Shown piece after piece: positions 12,002-22,800 of a stretch of 64,000 nt of DNA. How positions within the stretch are numbered: the first letter of the stretch is position 1; every line of letters starts with the position of its first letter. Below the pieces are notes generated by a model that saw only the letters and a list, made by a program, of their open reading frames with translations, was not told the DNA's origin and searched no databases. Origin of the DNA: Heterotrichella gracilis (lineage: Eukaryota; Sar; Xanthophyceae; Tribonematales; Xanthonemataceae); contig JAULBX010029710.1 in the NCBI GenBank assembly GCA_032358255.1, positions 62,001-126,000 of the forward strand. Reading direction: 5' to 3'. The translations under genes and the position numbers were made by a program.

Positions 12002-15000
12002 TCACCCCACAAACCCAAAGTAGTCCTTTGAATCCTTTGCCAGTCCAGTTGCCTGCCCCTCCCCCTCGTCGTCGCTGCTGCCTTCCCCCCCTGCCTCCTC
12101 CCGCAGGCGCTGCAGGTCCGCCTGAATGCCCTCGCGGGTGGGTACGGGGCGGGGTCCCAGTGCCTGGGTGCAAGTGCAAAAGGGGGGTTGAGGCAGGCCC
12201 GGGTGTGTTGTGGTTTTACCATGCATGTCGTGTAGGGAATGGCAATACTCATGTGCAGGGTATACCCACATCTTCATGCGCATCTGGCGCGGCATAAGCG
12301 GGTGAACCTGAGGCGAGACCTCTAGAGCTAGGGTTCCCTCTGCCCATGGGCTTGTGTGATGCAGACAATGTGTCAGCGCCATGAATGCAGCTGTGGCAAC
12401 ATAGCCGAGCCACCGTATAGCATAGACTCCTGGTACCACACCAATGCAACAGAGGTGCCAGTAGTGTCCCACCCACCTTCATGGCCTCCTCCAGGGTTGC
12501 ATACTGCGGCAGGGGGCGGATGCCCAGCTGCTCAGGACGGCGTGCGGCCTTGGGGGAGACTTTGAATGCATCTGGCAGATGGAGGAGAAGCAGGTGTAAG
12601 AGGGCAAATGATGCAATAGAAGAAGAAATGCACCATCACACAGGCAGTACTAGCTGTGGATTCCGGAACGATGTGTACAAATCCGACACAGTGCTAACTG
12701 GCGGCCACAGCCCTGGGCCAGCGAAAGGTTTAGTGGATATTAATTATCAATACATCTCAAGATGATGAACAATGTTGCGACGGCGTGATTTCTTCCAACC
12801 TATAGAAGCATACCTTAAGCATACATTTGCAGCCTCTCAGAATTGACCACCACATAATACATTAATAACGTTTAATGCTTTGACAGCCTTTTATAAAAAT
12901 ACTCTATACCTCATTTATTTACGTACCTGCACATTCATCCATGAAATCGGCTATTTCTGCCCCAAGATCCAGCGAGAACTTCAGCAGGATATCAGGGCCC
13001 TCGCACTGGATGGCCACCGCAGTCTTTGAGGCCGCCTCTGGGAAAGCATCCAGCGCCGCCGCAGCCTCCTCCCCAGTGACCATGCCACAGGCTGGGCCAT
13101 AGGCGATCAACACGTGCGCCTTCACCTCCGCTGCCCACCCCGCAACCTGCTGTGGGGTGAAGTCGCAGAAGAAGGCAGGGTCCACGCGCAGCTGCGGCAC
13201 CTCGCCTGGCCTTATGGGTGGTGCGCGGTCATCCACCATGGTGTGGAGCACCTCAACTGCCTCTGTGTGGGTGCCAGGATGCACATTACAAACGAAAATG
13301 GAAAGAAACAAAACGCCCCCACACTCAGAAAGGAAGAAGGGGGACACATGTGGCACATCTGGTGCAGGCCTGGTATACAGGGCAACAGTCTTGCATAGTC
13401 AGACTCTGGATGAATGGCATGCATGATGGATAGCAGTGCAATTCCTGCTTTGTATGTGCATGGACAGCACATTGTGCATCCTTGTGATGATTTGCACATG
13501 GCGGCTGTACTGTCAACGCAAAGCCTGTACGAGGTGACCTACCGATGACACTGCGCTGCGCCTCCCCCCTGGTCTGCGCACACAGCGCAGCCAGCGCGTG
13601 GTCAACATCTGCAGCATACGGAGGGGACGATTTTGAATGCAAACAATGGAGGAACATTGGGCAAGACATGGAACATTTGTGAAGCCAGTTTGTTATTATT
13701 AGTAGTAGAATAGTATAAGTAGGTGTTCCCAAGGCTGGCATGCACTGTATAGTGTAGCTTAAGTTCATAGGCTACTCACCCGGTACGCATGTTCAAGGAC
13801 AGGCTGTGTGGACAAATCATGATTTAAGTCATTTCCATAAGCTGAAAAAAAATCTAGCTTATTTCTGAAAATTTGTTTTTTCCCCTTACCTGGAAACCCT
13901 CCCGCCTGCAAGGGGTGGAACTGCACCCTCCACGGCACTGTAGAGGGGGTGAACTCCACCGCCACCACCGCCGCCACCAGCTGTGGGTACTGCCCCGCCA
14001 GCACCATACCCACCAGCGCCCCCAGCCCCACCCCCACCACCGCCACCGGCCGCTGGTACAGCTCCCGCTCGACTATGAACGACTCCACGTCCTCAGCCAG
14101 GTGCAAGGGGGAGTAGCGGCACTCGGAGGAGCGGGAGGAGCTGCCGTGGCCCCGCAGGTCCAGTGCAAACACATGGAAGCCGCAGTCCGCCAGGTGTCGC
14201 GCCAGAGGGGCGGTGGATGAGGCTGATGTGGCCACGTCATGCAGCAGCAGGATGGTTTCGTAATCGCCTGGCCACTCTAGGTAGCGTAGGCGCATGCCTG
14301 GGGGAGGGGAGGGAGGGGGCTGCGGCAGTCTGGTGTGGAAATGGTGTGAAGCAGGGCAAAGTGGTGTGTGACCTGTGGCGTGCTGTGCATTGATAGCCAG
14401 CGCAGCACAATTGTAACACCTAAGTACATGGTGCCGTTGGCGCAGTAATGAAGCCAGGGCCGCATGGCGCAGTGTCAGCAGTTATCACCACGGCCTGCAT
14501 CCATGCTGCATACCTGTGGTGGTGTCTATTTGCCTGGGCACCGGCATGGGAGGGGGCTCACGGTGGCCAAAGTTAGTGAGAGCAGCACGCGCGTAGTATG
14601 GGGTAAGCCTGCACATGAAAGTTGACATTTACAATGTGGGCCAACCCTGTCCCTGGCAGGTACCTGTCCAGGATTGCTGGGTGAGCCTATGCGAGGTGCA
14701 AATCCGCAATGCACAAGATCATTGCATGTACGTACTTGACAGTATGCAGGAGCTGTTTGCATATGTGTGCGCTTGCTGCGTGTGCGCTGGCGCTGTCGTG
14801 TGGCGGTGGCACACCAAACTTGCGCTCAAATGCACGGTCCTGCACGCAAGACGCGGTCACACTGATTGGGTTTCACTGTGTTGACTACCACAAACAACAA
14901 GCACAAACCGCAAAAAGACGTTTTTTTATCTTTCTATTCTTGTACCTGGGTTTGCAACAGTTGACAGGTGAGGTGGTGCAATACTTCACACTGGTGGCCA

Positions 15001-15120
15001 GACAGTGTTCCTGCCATGCCTGCTTACCTCCTTTCCTGCCCCATCACGCAGCATGATAGACGTCTCCTCTTGCTTCTGCTTGCCCCGCCGCTGGCCAAAG
15101 AATCCTGCATGGGACAACAT
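12002..15120 (-). CDS. Alpha/beta-hydrolase-fold protein lacking the catalytic Ser
   Basis: Protein of about 450 residues from exons (high to low) 15120-15028, 14839-14736, 14608-14514, 14297-13890, 13608-13543, 13256-12927, 12571-12477 and 12163-12002; phases agree throughout. The core exon shows the fold: ETILLLHDV (strand with oxyanion region), LDLRGHGSS, then the nucleophile-elbow strand VAVVGVGLGALVGMVLAGQYP. Where active enzymes have G-x-S-x-G, this protein has G-V-G-L-G, with Gly near residue 188. Near the C-terminal end of the fold, VLIAYGPACG and AIQCEGPDILLKF occupy the places where the Asp and a 'GH' His are usually found; no His is seen. The C-terminus is an acidic tail ending KDYFGFVG. 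It is therefore probably a non-enzymatic relative, perhaps a binding protein. The start is the nearest in-frame ATG; an upstream exon is possible. Confidence 0.75.
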
Positions 15121-16678
15121 CACAAAAGGTTGGCGTGGGAGCTTCAAACATGGCCGGTGGCACCGAGAAAGGGGCCCTCGGGGATGACAGTGCGGTGAAG
15201 TGTGGTACCAGCAGGCGAAGCTTTCAAATGTGACACAACATCTGGGTTGGTTTGTGACAAGCAGCTGGTCACAGGGCATCACAAACGGTGGAAAAGTGTC
15301 CCTCCTTGAGCAGGAGCAGGGTGCAGGTGTGTGGCCCAGTGCACACCTGTGGCCAGCGTACTGCCCTCAGCAGGCTGAGCTGCAGGCATGGTGGAATATG
15401 GAAGAGCTTTGAGGTGACACCTGCGCAACAGGGCAGCACTGTGTAGGCACACTGGAGTGCACAGGTGCGATGTAGGAGGGAAATGCAGTGCAGGCGTTCA
15501 TCCCTGTGTGCTGATGAGGGTTGGTTTACGTTCAAAACGTATTTGGGTGGCATAGACAGCATCTGGGGTGTCGCTGTGCACCTTTGTAACTTGCAACGGT
15601 GTGCCAATGGTCGCCAGTGGCGTCCTGGCTGCAATGATGGGGTCGCCCGTCCAACAGGCGATGGGAGGCTAAGGAACCGAGAATATCCTTTTAGATACAA
15701 AGATATTATACGATGTTTGTCGTTTACTTGTGATTGGGTTGACGTGCTCTTTGGCTATTGAAGTTGCGCAACGGCATGCAATGCGTTCAATGTGCATGCC
15801 GTACGGGCGATTGGCGTTGGCAGCGCGTGGGGGGGGGGAAATGAAGAGTCGGTATACATCGGTGGTCGATAATGAGTATTGTTCTCTTCTCTGTATGAAG
15901 GCTATGGTGGAGCGATTGCAGGTGCCCACTTGCCCGCCAAGCGGTGGCGAAGGTGGGCTGGTGCAAGGTGGCATTGCGGGCCGCACGCTACAAAACTCTA
16001 AACAATGTCAAACAAAGACCACTTAGACTCTGTGCGGGAACATATATATGCGCAATATTGTTACACACAGAGCACCCTTATTGCTTCTGAAAATACTACT
16101 GGCTCTAGACGTACACATGCAGGTGCTCACCTTGATTACCTGTCAGCTGTGAATCTCGACCGTTGGAGACGCTGTGCACCAGTGTTGCAACTTGCACTGA
16201 GCAGACAATCCCTTCAAAGGCAGCGTTCCAAGGTATACAGGTGTCCAAGGCTAGTGTAACACTTGTTGAAGGCAGTGCCCGTCTAGCCAGAGGGTTGTGC
16301 GGGGCGGCACCATGGCGAGCAACGGGGCTTCTGAAGGGGTGGTACCGGACAACGCCAACCAACGTGCGCATTGGTGATGTGTGACGGCATCACTTCACGG
16401 CTAGCACTGCATATGCATGCGTTCCATTGCAGGCTAGGTGTATATGCATGCATATGGGAGCTGCACCACAGTCCGTGGCGATAGCCGTCTCCATGCGTGT
16501 AGAGTATATCTATGCGCACTGCACAACATTGAAAATTGTATTAAAGGCCCCACTGCCCGCACTGGGTTGAGCTATGGTTTTGGCACTAGCTCCTGCCCCC
16601 TACCCGGCACTCCTAGTCTGCCAGGTTGCAACCCTTGTATGCCTGCGTGTTAAGAGTGGTGCACCAACTGGAGCTGGT
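15121..16678. other. Divergent promoter region
   Basis: About 1.5 kb between the start of the hydrolase-like gene (-) and NBP35 (+), so it probably holds both promoters. It contains a G-run at about 15830 and several ATGCATGC palindromes (for example near 16445). No exon was recognised. Confidence 0.4.
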
Positions 16679-19101
16679 ATGGCTTGCTGTGAACCTACAC
16701 ATGTTCAGGTAAAGGCCGGGGGCCATTACTCCTCCGCCCACCTCACCACCATGGTTGACACCCTCACCTGCGCCACCCCTCCTGCCTTGAACAAAACCAC
16801 CACAGGATCATCACGGCGAGGAATTGCCACCCGTCCGCTTCTGGACCCTCACCACCCTGTGCACCCATGCTGCAGACTGCCCGGGCACCGGTGCCGAGGA
16901 AGCTGGCCGCGCCGAAGCATGCGCCGGGTGCCCCAACCAGGCAGAGTGCGCCTCAGCACCCAAGGGCCCAGACCCAGGTGGGTGTGCACGAAAAAGGATT
17001 GGCCAAATTATCGCCTAGCACTGGTGGCGGGCACACAACCTTTGGCCAAACCCTTGCCTGACCCTAATGCTAGTGATACTTCCGCCCTTGCATTTATGCT
17101 GTCAACTTCCCGCTGCACGACTGGGAACTCTGTGCTGTGCTGGTGCATGGGGTGGGCAGCGGGGGTGAGGCGGGTGGGCCAGTGCAGGCATCCAACAGCA
17201 AGACAGGCATCATGGGCATGGGTCAATGTCATTGAGGTGTGCCACCACCCATCCATGCGCTTCCCCACTTGTGCCCCCCCCTCCCACAGACCTGGTAGCC
17301 ATCGCCGAGCGCATGCGCACCATCAAGCACAAGATTCTGGTGCTATCGGGCAAGGGGGGCGTAGGCAAATCAACCTTCTCGGCGCAGCTAGCATTTGCCC
17401 TGGCTGCGCGTGATGCCGATGTGGGTCTGCTTGACATCGACATCTGCGGGCCCTCGCTGCCCAAGATGCTTGGTCTGGAGGGCGAGGAGGTTCATCAGAG
17501 CAATGCGGGCTGGTCTCCTGTGTATGTGAGCGACAACCTGGGAGTCATGTCAATAGGTGGGTGGTGGGTTGGGGGGGTGGGGATGGAAGGGGCATAGTGG
17601 CTGTTACTGCCATGCCAATGGGCAACAAGGTCATACGCACCCATGCAATGTACAATCCATGTGCATTTTCCAGGGGTGCCGCTCCTGCATGGGTGCAGCC
17701 CACCCTGCAAATGTCCCCCTTCATCATCCTTGTCCAACACAGTCGTGTCAATCGCTGCGCATGCCATTAGCACCAATCGCGTTCAACATGCTTCCGCACA
17801 TCCCCTTGTGCAATCCCTTAACCCACTATTCTCCCCCCCAGGCTTCATGCACTTTCCTCTCATGACTCAATCATCTCGTGGTCTAATCATGCTGCCACCC
17901 TCTCCTCCTCCCCCTCAGGCTTCATGCTTTCCTCCCCCGACGACGCCGTCATCTGGCGCGGCCCCCGCAAGAACGCGCTGATCAAGCAGTTCATCAAGGA
18001 CGTGCACTGGGGCCAGCTGGACTACCTGGTCATTGACTCGCCACCTGGCACCAGTGACGAGCACATCTCGGTGGCGCAGTACCTCAAGGGGGCGGGGCTG
18101 ACGGGGGCCGTGGTCATCACAACGCCGCAGGTGGGGGGCGTATGGGTGTGCGGGGTGAAGGAGGGGGGTGGCTTAGGGAGCAGTAGTGTGTGTAGGGGGG
18201 TTAGTGTATTTTCGTGTTCGGCATTTGCTATGCAGAATCAGGGCGCATGCATGCATCTGGCGACAGCACCTGTGAACCTATTTGTGGATGCGATCAACCA
18301 ATGTGCACCAACACCTGCAGCAGGCCATGCCTATGTCATGCAAACATGTGCACTGCCACCAGCTAGGTCCTGTGCCCACTCCTGCACCACAGCTACCACC
18401 CCACATTACCCAATTTCCCCCTTTCCCGCCCCATACCCGCAGGAGGTTGCCATCATCGACGTGCGCAAGGAGATCAGCTTTTGCAAGAAGGTTGGCATAC
18501 CCGTGCTGGGGGTGGTGGAGAACATGGCGGGGCTGAGGCAGGGCGTGGGGGGGTTCAGGTTCAAGCTGCCTGGGGAGGGTGCAGGGGGGGAGAGGGACGT
18601 CACTGAGGAGGTCATGCAGGCGCTGAGGGCAGCCAACCCCGAGCTGGCAGGTAGGAATGTAGGGGAAGAGGGTATTGTTTTTGTTTTTCTTCTGTGTGCT
18701 GGTGCATCCCCAGGGTGTCCCGTAGCTGACCATGAGGCATATGCACTTCAAAGGACAGGGTTGATGGCCTTGCTTGCCGGGTCATAGGGTTACACCAGTG
18801 TCTATGACCCGCGTTGCTGTCTCACTCCCCATCCTGTGCACCAGGCGCAATCGCAGAGACTGAGGTGTTCCATGCGAGTGGCGGCGGTGCGGAGCGCATG
18901 GCTGCCGACATGGGGGTGCCATTCCTCGGGCGCCTGCCGCTGGATGCAGCGCTGAGCAGGGCAGGGGAGGATGGGGTGGCGCTGCTGGGCGAGGATGGGG
19001 GAAAGCCGTCTGGGGTGTTTGCTAATGCGCCATCTGCAGCGCCGCTGCATGCAGTCATTGAGCGTCTGCTGCAGACGGTAGAGGGAGGCACGCCGGTTTG
19101 A
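16679..19101 (+). CDS. NBP35: Cytosolic Fe-S cluster assembly scaffold NBP35, green-lineage type
   Basis: P-loop NTPase of the Mrp/NBP35 family that assembles 4Fe-4S clusters for cytosolic and nuclear apoproteins. Exons 16679-16708, 16806-16977, 17290-17556, 17919-18130, 18443-18650 and 18845-19101 encode about 381 residues in phase. The N-terminal ferredoxin-like motif is exact: Cys35-x13-Cys49-x2-Cys52-x5-Cys58 (within DCPGTG...[11 protein letters not shown]). Walker A is GKGGVGKST (residues 88-96), followed by [28 protein letters not shown] and VVENMAGL. In the C-terminal part the CPxC pair of fungal and animal NBP35 is absent; instead there is an insertion ending [15 protein letters not shown] and then SGGGAERM, the arrangement found in plants. 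The ATG lies in a tiny first exon (10 codons); residues about 20-33 are poorly conserved and may contain a mis-spliced stretch. Confidence 0.93.
17834..17937 (+). repeat. Duplicated splice-acceptor/exon start in NBP35
   Basis: The intron end and first exon bases (poly-C, cag, gcttcatgc, tttcctc) at 17911-17937 are preceded by a near copy at 17834-17859. The downstream copy restores the conserved [15 protein letters not shown] reading. The upstream one is a decoy acceptor which would shift to a different reading after the first few residues. Confidence 0.75.
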
Positions 19102-19853
19102 TAATTATAAGAATGATTAATCTGACTATGCGCGGACTATGCGCGGACGCCCTTGACTTTTGTAAAGCTCGCGCGCTTACAGTAGTACTGCGTGCACGTG
19201 GTTGCCATCGTATGTGGTACCACTGTGACGGTGAAAAGTGACATCTTTCAAGTACGACGGCGTTCAACATTGAATACATTCATGAAAAATGAAAATGAAC
19301 TATCTGATCGTCAAATTGACGTCAGCTGGGCTGCAGTGTTGTGTCATGTTCATTTACATGGCCATGGCCATGCATGTGAAATAGTCGGGCATGCTCAGCC
19401 CAGTGGGCTCAGCTTACTAAGGATTATCTAGCTAGATCGATCAGCTGAATTTCAAATCCAGATCTGAGGTAAAAACTGACAAACAACTTGTCAAATTGAC
19501 CGCTGCCATCATCTGATGGCACTGCAGTACACGTGTCCCACTCGCTACTATAATCTAAATCATAGACCCTGTCAGGTGAGTCAAAGCCGTTTGCTGATAA
19601 TAATGCTAGTAAATCAACTCTGCACGGGCCAGCTCTCAGCCAGGCCCTGACAGTCACCAAGGTGCACATGCATAAGACAGCCTGTAGCAGTTGGCATGTC
19701 TGCAGCCTGTTGAGAGCAGGAAACATGAACCAAGCACGTGCTTAGTGGCAGCAACAGCTCAGCATGCTATCACTGCCATCATGTCACAAGCGGCAAAAAA
19801 AAAGGATGTATATAGTCCCCCCACCCCCCTATCCTCCCGTGGTATGTGCACCC
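19102..19853. other. Intergenic between convergent NBP35 and SAC3
   Basis: Holds the shared 3' ends. TGTAA at 19161-19165, 60 bases after the NBP35 stop, is a good chlorophyte polyadenylation signal candidate. A direct repeat 'gactatgcgcgg' occurs twice at about 19124-19146. No exon was recognised. Confidence 0.5.
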
Positions 19854-22800
19854 ATCAGCTGTGCCCCCACACCCCCTCCCCCCTGGCCCAGCTGCCAATG
19901 GTCAGGTTGGCCACTGCGCTGTGCAGCACGCGACCCGCCTGCGACCACGCCGCCTCCAGGTTGCGTGTCATGCGCCGCAGGCTGCTGGGGGCCAGCGGGG
20001 CTGCGGCCGCTGCTGTTGCCGCTGCGATCACCTGCTGGGCGGGCGCAGCGGGCTGTGGCTGCCAGGGCGCTCGGTCCCGGAAGCCATTGGCAGGTGGCGA
20101 GGAGGGCGGCGTCCGCGGGGAGGTGGTGCTGGGCAGCTGGGGCAGGGTTTCTGCAAGGAGGGGAAAGCTTCAAGGGTTTTATAGAATATTAGGGTTTTGC
20201 TTTGTCAGACAAGACTGAGGGCCAATGCTTACAGTTGACCGAGCGACAAAGGGGTTTTGCAATCTGAGACAACTCCAGTGGAGATCATCAAGCGTTGCTA
20301 CTAACGTGCATCTTGTGCCTAGGCACCACAACGAGCATGTCTAGGCACCAGTGTCATGTCCTCAAGGGTAAGACTACCGCACCCACCTCTCTGCATTTAG
20401 GACGTTTATCAGACAATAGGGTTCCTAAATGTATGGTGTTTGGTAGGGTAGAGGGGGCAAAGGGGGTAGGTAAGCCAAGGGCCACGTGGGCTGACTTACT
20501 CCAGCAGGACCTCAAGTCGCGTGGGATCAATAAGTGGTTCAAACAGTGCCAGAAAAGAGCTGCGTGGCGCCGCATATGCAAGACCGACTGCTAATCTGGC
20601 TGTATTGCTGGAATGCATGTAACTAACCCACCTCTCTGCATCACCAGCGCCTTGTCCACCTGGCCCGCCACCACAACCGCCAGGCCCGGGGCCACCACAT
20701 TCCCTGCGTGTGCAAACAGCGCCGCAACCAGCTGCTGCCCCCCTTGGGCCCCTTCAGGCACCAGGCCAAGCAGCGGCAACACAACACTAAGGGTGGTAGG
20801 CAGCGCGGCCTGCGCCAGAGCCTGCGCCTGCAGTGGAAACAGCAGATGGGCGTCGTCATGCAGCAGCTACGCACAGGTCGAGTATGCAAGGGATGCATGC
20901 ATGCAATCCAAATGCTGTTTCTTCAAGCTTCAGGAATACCAAAGAGTTCTGTTGATCAAAATTATAACCTTTGTTCAGCTTTTCATCCAACCTGAAGGTT
21001 GAAGAACAAATATGGAATTATTTAATGTAATTTTGCCGAGCAAGCCTCTTTTTATTTACATATATTGCTTTTATTATTCACTTTATAACTTGATCGCATT
21101 TGGTTTGAGAATCCAGCAAGACACCCTGGCTCATCCGCACCTGCGCGCTTGCGTCTTCCTGCCAGTGCCAGGGCAGTGTCTCATACTGCAGCGACAGGGG
21201 CCGCAGCTCAAGGGGCGGCCAGCGCCAGGCGGCAACCTCTGACTGCGCAGCACGTTGCACCGCCCCCGCCGCCGCCCCCGCCGCTGCGTTGAACGCTGCC
21301 AGCAGGTCCTGGGGTGCGCTGTCCATGGCCATCCCCGCCAGCCTTCGTTCCAGCACCAGGGACAGCAGGCGGGACAGGGGGCCAACCTGAGGGGCAGCCA
21401 GGGTTTAAGTTTTTCTGGCAGCTAATCGGAGGTACGCCAGATATATCGTATGTTGTTGCTGACTTTCAAACCAATGCTAGCATTCTGATTGTAAAAACAG
21501 AGGAATCAAATGCAGAGGATGTGGTGACCAGGTCCATGGGAGTCCTTGCCTGGCGCACACCCTGGCCAAGCTGGTGATGGGTGGGGCCAGCTGCCTGTGC
21601 GGTATCAGGGCTCTTGGAGCCCTGGAGTGTCCCCAACCAAACAAAAGGTAAATTTACCATGCGTGCCCCCACAAAACCGCCTGCATGCATGTGCGCTGAC
21701 GCTTTACCTGCAGGTGTGGCTGCGGAGGTGCGTTTGCCGCCAGCCACTCCATCCCCTCCTCCAGCGCCCGGTGTGAAAAAGGCTCTGCGCTGCTGCTGGG
21801 GGAGGCATCCACCGCCCTTGCTGCCACGCCCTGGGCCCGCAGCTGCCCCGCCACCGACTGCACACAGCACATGCGCGTTGGCTGAGTTGCTTGAGCACCA
21901 ATCCCATACACCACCCACACACCAAAATGCATGGTCCATTCCCCAAGCAGAATTTATCCGATTACAAGCCAGCATATGGAATTGGACCACTATGAATCAC
22001 GACTCAGCAGCAAGCAGGACTTTGCCTAGTCAATGTGCTGCCCATGCGCACTTTGGGATGGCCTCGCACTGCACCGTTCATGCCTAGCCAAACCCCTACC
22101 AAAACCTAAGCCACCCACCTGCGCCTCCGCCAGCGTCCCAGACGAGGTGGCCAGCATGAGGAAGGGTACGGGGATCCCTTGCGGTTGTGCGGCCAGCAGC
22201 GCACACAGCGCCCCCTCAAGCTGCGCTTCCTCCTCAAGCATCACCACCACACCACCCAGGCCAGACAGGGAGTCGCTGCCACGCAGGGCCGCTGCTGCGG
22301 CGGTGGGACCCATGTGGGTGGCAGGTGCTGGCAGGAGTGGGGTGAGGTCCACTGCGCTGGTTAGCAGGCGAGGGTAATCAGGGGGTGTGGTGACACCCGC
22401 GTGAAGGAGCGGACCTGCGACCGAGGGGTGGATAGGGTGGGCCAGGGGCAAGGCACACTGGCACATGCCACGTGGTACTTTGCACGCACACATTGAAACA
22501 CTACATCCAGCCAGATTAGCAGTCAGTCTTGCACATGCAGCGCCAGCAGTCCCCCATGGATTAATACCACCTGTTGATTTTTGCACAACCCAAGGTCCAA
22601 AATGGTTAAGGGGCGTGCATGAGCCCAACATCAGCGCAACATCAGTGCCATAGGCATGCACGTATGCACCACCCTTACATGCGCCATCCAGCAGCAAACC
22701 GTCCACATCCCCTCCGCTCATCTTTGTGGTCAGCCACCTTGCGGCCAGCATGCCACTGCCGCCTGTGCAGGCCACGCCAACCTTCCACACCACCTCCCCC

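Noticed and set aside
13780-13842. Possible extra exon (YGNDLNHDLSTQPVLEHAYR) in the hydrolase-like gene
   Set aside because: Its ends are good splice sites, but including it breaks the phase of the next exon. Skipping it joins FPD-VDHALAAL in perfect phase.
19829-20173. Alternative reading of the last SAC3 exon ending GAHTTGG
   Set aside because: Both frames are open, and the alternative fits the simplest donor. The chosen frame has higher third-position GC and a more protein-like end. Confidence is modest.
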